DNA of 64,000 nt. It comes from Sclerurus mexicanus (taxonomy: Eukaryota; Chordata; Aves; Passeriformes; Furnariidae). This document shows positions 51,599-62,777 of this stretch, piece by piece. A program made the position numbers and the translations under genes. The number at the start of each line of letters is the position of its first letter. Position 1 is the stretch's first letter. The notes below the pieces were generated by a model. The model had not been told where the DNA came from. It worked only from the letters and a program-made list of their open reading frames with translations, and searched no databases. The stretch is taken from positions 569,563 through 633,562 of the forward strand of contig VWZF01004809.1 in the NCBI GenBank assembly GCA_013396755.1. The letters are read 5' to 3'.

Positions 51599-53520
51599 AA
51601 TATCAAATAACCTCACCAAATTCAATGACTGACCCACTTCTGTGGGAAACAATTAAAGCTACTTCCCACGTCACATAATTCCTTCGCAGCTTTGAATGCT
51701 ACTCACATTTTCAAAGCGGAATAAACTTAGATTCTTCAAAAGATCTGCACAGGTACTGGATCCTTATGTGTGATGTACATGTGTGACCTACGTATAGTGC
51801 TAATTTAATACCCGCCTGATAGAAATAATAAACTATTTACTGCAATTATGCATGTAGCATTGTTGTAAGTGCAGTAACACTGGCAAAATCACAAAAACCA
51901 TGTCCTGCAAGACAGTCACTAAAGGAATTAATACGAGAGTACAGCATTTCACAGAAATAGCACAAACACCTGTGGTTCAAGATTGTATGATACCACTCTT
52001 TGCAGACAGTGAGCACCCCTAACTTATTCCACAGATTTACTTTTGCTGCTTGCTGAAGAAATTCCAAAACTCCCCAAGGAAAACTTTTGACTCCATAAAG
52101 AAGAAAAGTAAACACTAAATGACAGAAAGTCCATACTCATAAGTAGAGACAGAACAGGCATCTGTATCTGCAAGGGCAGTAGCTGAGAATCTGGATTCTA
52201 AAGTTCCGTTTGATTTTATATCCACATTTCTGCCTCAGTAAAAGAAGGTATAGAAGATGCCTTCACTTATGTCATGAGAAATTTCTGGATTCGTGGGCCA
52301 CATTTGTATGTCAAAGAGCATCTAAGACTGATGTAACTTTTAGTTTTCTACCTCTCCCAGCACATCATTACCATTGTGACCGTCCCTGGGTGAAAACAAC
52401 AAGTATGTTTAACTAAAGGTAACAGTGTGCCGTCTTGGAGGCACAGACCCTTGAACCAAGGGCTCTTCACGAAGTAGCTGGTCTACAATTTCTTTAATGT
52501 TTTAGGAACTTATATTCACTCAAACCAGCCCAGTACCATTGTGGGAAAAAGAGGCCATTTTCCATTCATTTAAGAGAAAATGATCATTCATTGTTATCTT
52601 TTCTCCTACCCATGCATTTTTGCTTGCACAAAGTATTGCCTGCTGTTTGTTTCTCAGAACAACTTGGAACACCTGACCTACAGCTTTTCATATACCCCTG
52701 TCTATTTTTACCAAGAAAGTTCATAAAGCTAGGTATTTTGCAAAGAAACTTTACCGGTATCTAAGCTTCCCTTTCCCCAGATATTGCCCTTCTATGGGAT
52801 TTCCAGACTTAATCAGATTTTTACAATACATCCCTCCACTGGGAAAAAAGCCTTTTTGAAAAGATTATGTTCCCATATACATATATGGAAAAAGTTAATA
52901 TTTGGGATTTTTTGCATATGGTATTTTATGATAACACAGCAAGAAAAAAACACCATATACATTTGTTTTATCAAAGTTGCATAAGTCCAAGATGTATGTG
53001 TTTGCATGTTTGACTTGACGTCATACCAAGAAATACAGAGAAAATGTGAAAATCAAACATAGAAAGAGGATAGATAGCTGCTTTACCTCCATGGACATTA
53101 TGACTGAGTAGAGGCTAAAAACTAATTGACTTTGAGGGTTGCCATTACACAGTACCCACTACTTTCCAGTGACATAGATAGGCTAGATGAGGTTTCTCCC
53201 CTATAATTACCTTATTTAGATATTAATGTACGTATTTCAGCCTTTATTTTAGCCTGGGAAAACTAATCTCACTTTCACTTCAGAATTCTTGCTTATCTCT
53301 ATAAATCCTAAGTAATCAAAATTTGTTATACAACTGTTTCTCCCTACGATGCACCAGCTGTTCTTGGTTTTGTTCTTTACAGAGGCATCAGGGAAAATTC
53401 CGTGCATATAAAGAGACTGGTTGTCTCAGGGAACAGTCAATGAGAAGAGGTACTTTCATCATTAGGTCATCAATTACATTCTAATTTGACTTGATATTCT
53501 TAATTACACATTCATTGCAG

Positions 53521-53659
53521 TGTTACTGCTATTGGTCTTGTTGGGCAACTCAGCCGCAAAGCTGTCCGTGCAGATCCTGACCTTGCATTCATTGAAGTAA
53601 ATAAAATATGCTGTGCCAAGGAGCTTGGAACAAATGAGGAAAGTGCAAACAGCAGAACT
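53521..53659 (+). other. Candidate coding exon, protein not recognised
   Basis: 139 bases from an acceptor (ACATTCATTGCAG) to a donor (GTAAGG). Read with one base completing a previous codon, the segment is open for 46 codons and ends on a whole codon. Part of it reads VTAIGLVGQLSRKAVRADPD followed by LAFIEVNKICCAKELGTNEE. Codon use and residue balance look more like real vertebrate coding sequence than neighbouring frames, including CGC and CGT arginine codons. No ATG is needed in an internal exon. The open frame extends on both sides (about 84 codons in all), which by itself is expected several times by chance here. The donor is weak at its exon side (ACT). A predicted upstream partner in phase is 32431-32482. 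I cannot name the family, so the call stays tentative. Confidence 0.28.
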
Positions 53660-56600
53660 GTAAGGCCCTCTCTCTGTCTGTCTCCCTCTGGAGATCTAGA
53701 AGAAGGGAGTGTACAAAAACGTGCCTTTAATTCCTTATTGATGTCTGTGTGTATGTGAAGTGTTTCATATTTCTGATTGTACTTCGAAGGGCAGGGAGAG
53801 GAAGAAAGTAACCCATCCCAACAATATTCTGGGTGTCCTCATCAGAATTTAAGATGCATAGTCCTGAAGAAACATAAAACAACATTCATTGTGAGAAAGA
53901 GAAAAAAAAAATCACAAACTGAAGCAGCAGCTTTGGTGACAAGGCACTTTGGATCATTTTATCTCTTGATGCATTGTTGTGTGTTGCAAGCCCTACATAT
54001 CCTGTCACAGATAACAGAAACTAGAAGAAATGGAATAAGGCTGAAAAAATAAGTTAAATAACACAATAAACTTGCTGATAATGGAGTCTGCTATGACTAT
54101 GAGATAACATCCTAAATAAAGTCACAATAACCCAGATACTCAAAGAACGGAAAGTAGATGACCCTTGAAAACAGGACCATCTTTCTCAAAGCAGAGTATG
54201 TTGGACTGCCTAGTATTTCTTAATCCTGAATGTGACATCTGCAAAACCAGTTGGATAATTTTTTGCCTTTATCTTTTCTAACTAGCACTTTTTCTGTCAT
54301 TGAAAAATAGTGAGATTTCAGATATTTCAGAAAGTTGCTTGTGAAATTCTGAAAGAACAATTACTCTCCAGTGTGATAAAGCGGTTCCAGAGATAAAATA
54401 TCCTTCAGGGAACATTCTTTATTGAGATCAGCTTTCAAATTTAAGGACTACAAAACCTCCATCTTTTCTCCTATGGATCATTCAGCAGTGTTTACTATTA
54501 ATACTCTATACCTGGGAACTAGAAAATATCTCCTCTTCTGAACTCAATGCATTTCTGAAGAGAATACCCACCTATAAATGTATATCTTCCTGCCACTTAT
54601 TTTTCTGTTCCTCAAAGAACGAACAAGTTACTTGAGGCAATTTATTCAGGGTACTGATTTCTCCACTGCTCGAAATCTTTACAGCAGGTCAGGACATAAT
54701 CTTCAACATAATCTTTCTACCTCAAACTAAAATTACAGATTTTGACACCAACTGCAGCGTGAGATTCTTTCTCATATTCTGTACAGGAAATCGAATGGTG
54801 TGACTCAGATTGTCCCTTCTGATATTAAAAACTGACTCTATAACCTACTAAATGCTAAGCACAGACTAGAGTACTTCCTTGTCCTGATAGGATTACAAAT
54901 GCTTCTCTCACAAGTATCCAATACTAAAATATTGTCTCACCTTAAAATTCATTTAGGGTATTTGTATTTGAGCATAAAATAATAAGTAACAAGATTACTC
55001 TCACACTGTGAAAAATGAGCATTTATTGATTCAGCTCTTGACATCCTGTGAAACATATCAATGAAGAGCGACAGAACTCAATACTCTGTTCCTTTAGCCC
55101 AGAGATAACTTTGAATTCTACCTGTAATAATTCAATAGATTATGTAGTATAGTAAAAGAACTATTTTTTTTATACTAGCATCAAAATTTCAGTTGAGCAC
55201 AAGATGGAGAAATGTGAAAAGAAATAATTTTTGCTGCCCATATGCAGAATATAGATTGCCCTGGCAGAAAACAAGTGTATTATGTAAAATTAATATGCTT
55301 TTTCCTTTAACATTACTGATCTATACAGATAATAGCCTTTTATTTCTGGAACAGTATAAATCACTGCCTCTTCTTAAACTCTGCTAAAATCCCAGAAGCT
55401 TTTAATGTGATTCTATAATTGATGATTCTAGACTGGAAAGATCCAGAAGGAATAGGATCATATTAAAATAAAATAAAAATTAAAAAAAGGGGAAATTCCT
55501 TTTTAAGTTCTAGTTTAGCTTTTCCTAAACAAAGAAAGTCTTACTATAGCTGCACGAAACCCTGCATTTTACTGATACCTTTCAAAACCTGAATTGAAAT
55601 TAAGAAATGCACCAAACATATCAAATGACCTTGCTTAGGATAGTAAGAGAGAAATACAGTACAAAACTACCTTAGCATGATGCAGTCCAAAAATCACTAA
55701 TGTAATAGAAATTTCCCATCATCTTCACAGAGGACTTGTAACGTAGACATGGCCCTCATGTCTTGATTTCAGTAAGGCGAGTTCGAGAAACAAGAAATTC
55801 TTTAGTTTAAAAATGTGAAATAAAAGCATATTTATTAAAACCTTGACCTGTGTCCATCAGGGGATTCTTAAACTGAACAAAAGATTCTGATAATTTTGCA
55901 GAAATGTTAACTAGGCTTCCATTTCATTTGGCTTATAAGAGTCCTAGATGTGTAGATGCATTTCAGAGCTAGCATAGAACATAAAAATTGCAAGTATGAC
56001 AATTGCATGGTAAGATGTAAAGGTGTAAGAAAATAGATGTGTACTGTCTATTAGTTCTTAAGAAAAGTCATTTCCCCCCTTTGCTCTGAATGAAATTTAT
56101 CTTTAAGGTTTGCATTGATCTCTTCTTTACTGTAGGTACCCTTATTCAGCAGCTTGTTAAAGCAGGATTTACTTTTTCCTTTAAAAAGAGTTACAACATT
56201 ATTTTCCATTTTTGCTTCATGAAAATTACCCAAGTTTTTTTCCTGAATAGTTTTTCTGTGTTCATCTCAGCAGATAAAAGAAAAGCCTCTAAGTGAAAGC
56301 AGGAAGCTACACGCACCTGCCAGGAAGTACAGATTTCAGCATGTATTATTACTGTGGGTTTTTCAGTGCTTGGTATCTATTCTCCTGAACACACCCACTT
56401 TTTACAAATCCAGAGCTCAACTTCCTGAAAAAGCAGGATTAAATGACAGTGTTGAGAGCAAACCTGTACCCTGTATAGAGTTACAGTTTTAGATAAGCAA
56501 TTCTCAGTTTTTCACAGACCCTCTATTACTTCAATACTACTTCAGTGTCTCTAAGGCACTTCTCACCCAAAGCATTTGCTCATTCCTCCTTATGGACTAG

Positions 56601-56789
56601 GTGTTCAGCTGCCACGTGCTTAACTTTTTCTTTCACTCTATAGAAAATGAAATCAAACTATGAATTATGCAGCTCTGAAACGTATACACACGTGTATTTT
56701 AAACCAGTGTGTTTGTTGACGGTTTAATCTTTGTATTAAATCTCTGCTGAGTCACAGCATCAAACCCTTGGTTGTGATAGTCGGGCAAC
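53660..56789. other. Unique AT-rich sequence, no gene seen
   Basis: About 3.1 kb. Frames up to 91 codons (53777-54052) carry Lys-rich artefacts from an A run. A TGATTCTATAATTGATGATTC stretch near 55408 superficially recalls a CR1 tail but has no body upstream. No downstream exon matching the phase of 53521-53659 was found. Confidence 0.5.
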
Positions 56790-57266
56790 GTGGTGTTAGA
56801 GGGCTGTCAGCATTATCAGGAGGCCAGCTCCTTAATCCCATTTTGGAGACTGGAATCCCATCATTTCAGATTGCACATGGCCTCAAAAGGCAGATCAATT
56901 TTTATAAAGGCACTGGGGATGCTTCTACATGGTGGCTGTGAGAAAACATTCTGCTTATGTATCTTGCTTGTGAAGCAAATATGCAGTGATGCATTCCTTT
57001 TATCACTTTCAACACCCCTCACAGATTGTCCAGTAAAACCCTCTGATGGAGGGGAAATATATCACAGTGACACCTTCAGTACGAGTGTGCACACAGCTCT
57101 TTCCTGGGGAAAGATCACCATTCTCCCTCTCATTTCTCCCATATGTCATTCTGAAAATCCAAACAGGTTGTCAGGAAAAAAACTCGCTTCAACAGCTGCT
57201 TTTTCAGCATTGAAAGCATCAGGCCAGTCTTTTGAAAGAAAAGGATTCCACGGGCCTGAATTTTGA
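56790..57266 (+). other. Longest open frame (158 codons), unverified
   Basis: The frame opens with GTG. The first ATG is at 56877 (residue 30), leaving about 129 codons. There is no known domain. Residues 50-75 contain a Cys/Leu-rich hydrophobic stretch, but it is not a clear membrane helix or signal. A run of 19 A begins 34 bases after the stop, with no AATAAA in between, so a processed pseudogene is possible but weakly supported and no parent gene is recognised. Local G+C is a little higher than average, which lengthens chance frames. Confidence 0.12.
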
Positions 57267-57300
57267 AGCGTGTGATTGATTGTTACAGTGATACACTCAC

Positions 57301-57349
57301 AAAAAAAAAAAAAAAAAAACAAAAAGCAACCAAACCACCCGCCCCCAAA
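57301..57349. repeat. A19 run passing into A/C-rich tract
   Basis: Nineteen A, then CAAAAAGCAACC and a C-rich end. It looks like a decayed poly(A) tail. Confidence 0.8.
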
Positions 57350-57369
57350 CATTAATGGACCATTAATGG
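57350..57369. repeat. 9-bp direct repeat after the A-run
   Basis: CATTAATGG occurs at 57350-57358 and 57361-57369, two bases apart. I did not find it upstream of 56790, so it does not act as an obvious target-site duplication. Confidence 0.7.
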
Positions 57370-58789
57370 CATGTGTTCATGGCTTCAGGTTGGCTGAGCT
57401 TTTGAGACAGATTAGGGGCTTTAACATTCTCATTCATTGAGTTGCAAGGCATTCTTGGGGAAGCTCCAAGTCAGTTTTAATAGTTTATATAAAATGCACC
57501 TATATAAAGACATTTCATACAATTAATGATTTAGTATTTACAAAAACATCCAGAAAGTCTTTGATTGTTTCCAAACAAAGGAACTCCCATGCTAATATTT
57601 AGTTCCTCCTTCATGGCCAGACCATGCCCAATCTTTGCCATGCGTTGAAGGGTTCTGAGGAGGTCACTTCTAAGTTCAATTTTCCTAAAACATAGAAATG
57701 GCTTTCAAAAGTGACAGAGTTAAAACTGCCACAATCAGCCGTTTCCAAAAGCGCCTTTCTTTGGCAGCTTTCTCCCCAGAGCTGGAACGCAGTCCTCACC
57801 AGAGTGCTGTCTCCCGATATTTATGGACAGCCTGGCATGGGCACCCACTGCACCCATGCACGTACCCTCTCCGGCAGTGGATCATTTTGGCTATGCCACT
57901 GCACTCTGAGAGGTGTGATTCTATCACCTATGCTACACAGGGTGCATATATTCCATACTAAATTTGCACTCCATCAGTGATTCTAAGTGAAACAGAAGTT
58001 AAGCCTCATTAACAAATACCAACTTTATTCATTAAATTTTTAGTTTTAATTGTTAAATAGGAAACAAATTAAAACTAAAACATGCAGAGGGGGAAATACA
58101 ATCTCCTTTCACGTTCCAACTCATTTGTTTACTGCATTAATTTTAAAGTAATTGTACTTGACTTTTGCTCTGACAGGTATCCCAGAACTTGAAGAAATTA
58201 GCGTATTCATATTACTAAGACATAGCACAGTGATCCTGTCTACTTATTTACTTATTTATTTGTAAGTTAGCCCCTTTGCTCCTGCCTTTATTTTTTATTC
58301 CTTTATCCAGCTGTAGATTATTTTCTCCATGAACAAAAATCATGCGTTCTAGAGATAGATCAAAGTGTAAACGCCACGCAAAGTCTTTCAGCAATAAACT
58401 TAAATACAGCTTAAAGAATAACTTTCCCTACTCCAGGAAAAAAAAAAAAAAATGTAACTATATTTGTATTAAATATATAGATGAAGAGTTATACCTAACT
58501 GGAAAAGAACTGAAATATTAGAAAAAATTTATCTTGCATATTAAAAGTAGCTTTCTGCATAGTTGAGGCTAAACACAGATTTCTCTAGATAATTCCCATG
58601 AATCTTCATTTGTGTGAATGGTGCATTTATTCCTAGCAGGCATTCATTTATTCCAGACAGGGCATGGGAAATGACTTTACCTGCTGTGCCTGTGGAATTT
58701 CTTTCTTAGACTGTCTTGGATATTGTGATTTAGAAATGCAGAGTAGGCAGCAGGGCTAAGCACAGCCGAAACAGGCATGTCCGCAGGAT
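57370..58789. other. Unique sequence, no supported gene
   Basis: Two overlapping plus-strand frames (57698-57961 and 57711-57980, 87 and 89 codons) lie in a GC-richer patch with several CpGs. Neither shows a family I know. An A15 run is at 58438-58452, and short TTTA/TTAT repeats lie near 58240-58261. Confidence 0.45.
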
Positions 58790-59010
58790 GATATTTTGAG
58801 GGCTCGTGGCACTAAGCTGCCACCTTTGGTACTAGAGAAGTGTAATCTAACAACATTTGAGCAATGTGAGACCCCACGTGAGCCCTCTGGAGCTCATCTT
58901 TTTGCCTCATCTTGGCTCCGCAGTACATGGAATACGTGGCTGCAGGCTGGGCACAGCGCAGGAGTCCAGCCACGCTCCCAGTAAGGGCTTGGCTGCGCGG
59001 GACTCAAACC
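58790..59010 (+). mobile_element. Possible old LTR fragment (tentative)
   Basis: A GC- and CpG-richer block. It has a TTTTGCCTCATCTTGGCTCC segment (near 58909) and a GTACATGGAATACGTGG segment where many LTRs carry their polyadenylation signal. It ends in TTGGCTGCGCGGGACTCAAA (near 58989), which vaguely recalls the edge of an LTR and a primer-binding site. No paired copy, viral gene or clear TG/CA ends are visible. It may instead be unique GC-rich sequence. Confidence 0.22.
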
Positions 59011-59068
59011 TTTGCCCATCTGCAGGCCTCAGATTTCTCTTGTAGCTTGCAGAGAAGTTAAGTTCATC

Positions 59069-59518
59069 TTAAGCCACTGTGCAGCTGAAGCACAATGGAT
59101 AATATATAAATCCCGTACTGGAGTGAATGGCTAGGAGTGACAACTCAACCCTGATGATTTTGCATCTCTGCCTTTTCATCTCCCTTCCAGCAGACTGACC
59201 AACCACTCTGCTCAGTGCCTCAGAGTAGTCCCTCCAGCAAAGCAGAACCCTTTGCCTTAAGTTTAAGGGGGCCACGAAGTGCCAAAGAAAGTCCAGAACT
59301 TTTTTATGACTTGCATAAAACGTACACAGACAAATAAAATCGACCAAAAATAAAGCTCTGCTATGATTATTTAACCATCTTGATGCACTCTTTGAGGAAA
59401 AGCTACAAGAAACTGTGTTTTTTTGTCTTTCAAATTTTGCCATCTGATTTCCTCTCATTTCTCTCAAGGACTCAGACATGTGAGAATGTCTTGCTTCTCT
59501 TTTAGAGAGATATGACAT
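59069..59518 (-). other. ATG open frame of 149 codons, unverified
   Basis: A true ATG start at 59518 with A at -3. The product would be basic, with Lys/Arg/Ser-rich ends and a hydrophobic middle (about residues 56-95). I recognise no domain. No splice partner or polyadenylation context supports it. It could be chance, a lineage-specific frame or internal sequence of an unknown old repeat, since it lies just beyond the possible LTR at 58790-59010. Confidence 0.12.
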
Positions 59519-61918
59519 GTTTCCCCTGAAGTTTCACCACCAGCTTTCTCTCCTACATCAGCTAAAATTGATGTTCTTACTCCATTACAGTTTCATTCAC
59601 GTCAACAGAAAACACATCAGTCCTTTCATTATTGGATTTAGTCTAAGAGAAAGCCAGTAAGTTCTCATCTTCGCTATGCAGTGTCCAGGGGTTAACACAC
59701 ACACTCCCCAAAAGAAATTGCTAATCATACAAAGAAATCACACCAACATTTTGATTTGTAATGATTCTGATGCAACCATTTAAAATTTTATGTGGGATTT
59801 CACTGAGCAGAATTTAGTATGTACTGCATTGGAACTGAATACTACCAAACTGCTATCAAATGCATGATCAGTTTAATATTTAACAGAGCCACAATTTGCT
59901 CTATATCTATTTTACACAGCAGATATATTCAATAAAATAATAGGCTTTATGCAGCTCTGAATTCTATGACCTAGTATTTATGAAATTACTGTTTTTCTCT
60001 TTTTTCCCTTCTGTTCTTTTTTAAACCAATACAACACCTAATAATTATTCCAAAAGCCATTCTACATGCTTCATAAAACAGATAAGGAAGCACCAGGTTG
60101 CCATTTATATTTGTTAAAATGAAAAATATCTCCTGGTTATCCTTTTGATGATTCCAGCTGTCAAAGAAATTAGCATGAAAGGCTAACTCATGCAAAGAAG
60201 AATGCATAAATGAACAATACATTATACAACAAATAAAATACATCATTTATATTTATTAGGAGCCTAATTCTGGATGCTCTTATTCATCACAGAATCCTGA
60301 CTCAATTCAAATACTAAATAGAAATATAGGAATTGTCACATTGAATCAAGCCCAGGATATGTCATTCCATCTCTGAAAATCATACATCATATAGGAACTT
60401 TAGATGCAAACAGCAAGGGAATAGGCAGCTACCTTTTATGTGACTAAGTACCATGTCTTTATTCTCACACCATATTCCCCTTGGCACCCTGGGACTTGAT
60501 TCTGACCATTGGCCTGTTGCAACAGAGATAATTTTGAAATTCTGGGGACTGTTATACCTTCACCTCCCTTGTGTACACATACTTTCAGGTATCTTTTTAT
60601 CCCATCCTCATTAGTAAGCAGGATATAGCTACAAAACCTGCTAACAGTTTGTCTAGATACAGATGGGTTACTGAAATATGATGGTCTTTCATTATTGACC
60701 AGCATCTAAAATGTACCTGCTGGAAGTAGGAGGAGAAGCCTAATCAGGTGAACAGGTATAAGCTAAAGTGTGAAATGCAGCTGTCCAAAAACTGAAGAAA
60801 ATCAATGTTTTCTATGGTCAGGAAAATAAGAAGAGGATCTTGGCGGATACCTTCATAAATTTTGGAAAAGAGCTGATTTCCAGATTCCAGGGATATTATA
60901 TCAATGTCAAGAGCCAGATTAATATTAATGACTCTAGCTTGTACAATTTCGTAGCATGGAGTATCACTGGGTGTGCTGACTTACATTGGGTATTATCTAC
61001 TAGGCTATGCCAAGAACTCTTCATTCAGCCTACTCAGATAAGTGCTGTACACATGCTGAGCCTCTACAGATTTTAACTTTATCAACTCTTGTACTGGGTA
61101 ATTCATCACATCTTGATGTAGTGTCGGTTGTCAAATCTTTAGAGAATACTCAATCTATTTATTAACTAACATCCATCACTGTTGTACTAAATTAAATGAA
61201 AATTTATTTTTCCCTAAATTATTTGATTGTTTATACATTTTGTTAATTATTAAGGTGACATTAAAAAAAAGAAATACTAAAAAAAGCAAACAGAACTACT
61301 CTACCTATGGCAAATCTCTATCTTCTGACCATTCGCTATGCATATGTTTGAAGATATTGTTTTCAATTATTAAAGAAACTTATGATGTATCACTCAGGCT
61401 ACAGTTGGGTTCCTCGGAGGATTAAACTCAGGGATGTATTATTTTGACAGCAGGAGGAAACAAACTGATGAGTCTTCTGTTGGCATAGCAACGCAACACA
61501 AACTAATTCAGATCTTTGGTAACGACAACAAAATATTCTCTTCAAAAAACATAGTAGTGAAGCATTATTCCATTCCACAATTTCTTATTTTTGGGCTGGC
61601 TTTTTTTGTGGCTTTTGTTTTGACAAATTATACTAAACAATCCTGTTTCAAAGCAGTCTGGTTTATTTGCATCAACATTCATACAACCTCTTTTCACTCT
61701 TTCTTTCCATAGCTTGACTGTACTCCCACCTTGATGTTTACCATTGCTCCTGAAAACTGCAATTATAGATGGATCTCAGTGTGCAAAGTAATGCAAAGTA
61801 ATTAATTAACACCCTTTGCTTCTACTCTAAAGCAATCAGTGCTTTAATGGATAAGACTTCTGGAAATAAATAAAGAACGCTAGTGATTAGGAGCTCCTTT
61901 TAGTATATGCCCATGCCA
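59519..61918. other. Unique AT-rich sequence, no supported gene
   Basis: About 2.4 kb. A plus-strand frame from about 60774 to 61076 stays open for roughly 100 codons without an early ATG and has no known domain. A 10-bp tandem duplication is at 61782-61801. Nothing else is recognised. Confidence 0.5.
61782..61801. repeat. 10-bp unit tandemly duplicated
   Basis: Two perfect adjacent copies of TGCAAAGTAA, followed by an AT-rich ATTAATTAA. Confidence 0.85.
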
Positions 61919-62036
61919 GGGCCCGGGGCGGGGGGGGGAACCAACCACAAAAAAGCCCACAAAGAGAACAAAAAAACACCCCACAAAACAAACAAACAAA
62001 CACACACCAAAAAAAATCCCCAACTAAACAAACAGG
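61919..62036. repeat. G-run plus A/C-rich composite tract
   Basis: Starts with GGG, CCC, GGGG, C and nine G (61919-61938), a layout able to form a G-quadruplex on the plus strand. It then passes straight into about 100 bases of A/C-rich low complexity (AAAC, AACC, CACA units) ending at AAACAG. The nearby CAG then GTAAGG looks like a splice donor, but the upstream sequence is low-complexity. Confidence 0.8.
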
Positions 62037-62718
62037 TAAGGATGATAGGATGGTATTTTAGAAATCTTTGTGTAAAAGCGTAGCTGCTGAACAGACAAAC
62101 CAGGTCAGAGCTCCAGTTAAACTCATGAAGTCCATGACATCAATGAAACAGCACAGAAGAAATACATGGTCTAAACGTACATGATGGTATGGTCTGATAC
62201 ATGCTCATCAAAATTACTTAGGACTTCAAAATAAAAAAAATTACCAGAAGGCCCTCACAACATTGTGGAAAAGCAACAAGAAAATGGTTTACAAAAGCAG
62301 AGTGGAATATAATACTATTTCCATCTCAGCCAACTCAGGGACCTCCTGTACGCATCCCCTCTTCTTTTGCCGGCAAGGACCTTCTTTCCTGATTACTACT
62401 AGTCAGTTCTGCCAATAACTTTATGGACGATAGATTTGTTTCCCACTGTTCAAAGCCTATTTTATGCTTCTTCAGCCCTGCCAATTTCCTGGCCCAGAAA
62501 GGGAGGCTGCAGAGGCAGTGCCAGCTTAAAGAACTTACTGGTCTGAACACTGAACACAAGGGAGAGCAAATAACCAAGTATGGAAGGGCAGAGCAATTTA
62601 TCCGAATACAAACAGGTAAACAGGATAAGCTGAAATAGATGCTAGAAAACTCCAAGAAAGATATCAAAAAAAGTCCAACTCTCACTCTTGCCTGTGATTC
62701 AAGACACCTTGAAATTAG
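62037..62718. other. Unique sequence with antiparallel frames, no gene seen
   Basis: Frames on both strands (minus 62335-62772, 145 codons; plus 62423-62638, 71 codons) overlap. The first 20 or so residues of the minus frame come from the AAC tract at its start. No domain is recognised. Confidence 0.45.
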
Positions 62719-62777
62719 AAAACAAAACCAACCAAACAAAAAACCAACAAAAACCCATCCAAAACAAAACAAACCCC
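62719..62777. repeat. AAAC/AACC-rich tract
   Basis: A and C only apart from one T, with AAAAC and AACC units, the last of the recurring tracts in the window. Confidence 0.85.

Larger units (their letters stand above)
45241..53520. other. Unique AT-rich sequence, no supported gene
   Basis: About 8.3 kb with no gene or large repeat recognised. It includes a small A/C-rich tract (46631-46679), a short CR1-tail-like ATTCTATGA near 48519 without a CR1 body, and a perfect 9-bp stem (51578-51598). Open frames are all below about 92 codons and look like chance. Confidence 0.5.

Noticed and set aside
53385..53456. Exon immediately upstream of 53521 (after TTCTTTACAG)
   Set aside because: The intron left between it and 53521 would be only about 65-80 bases and the donor is poor.
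55405..55440. TGATTCTATAATTGATGATTC as a CR1 tail
   Set aside because: Units are imperfect and no CR1 body precedes them.
62335..62772. 145-codon minus-strand frame as a membrane protein
   Set aside because: Its hydrophobic N-terminus is the reverse complement of an AAC tract; the rest has no known domain and an overlapping plus frame.
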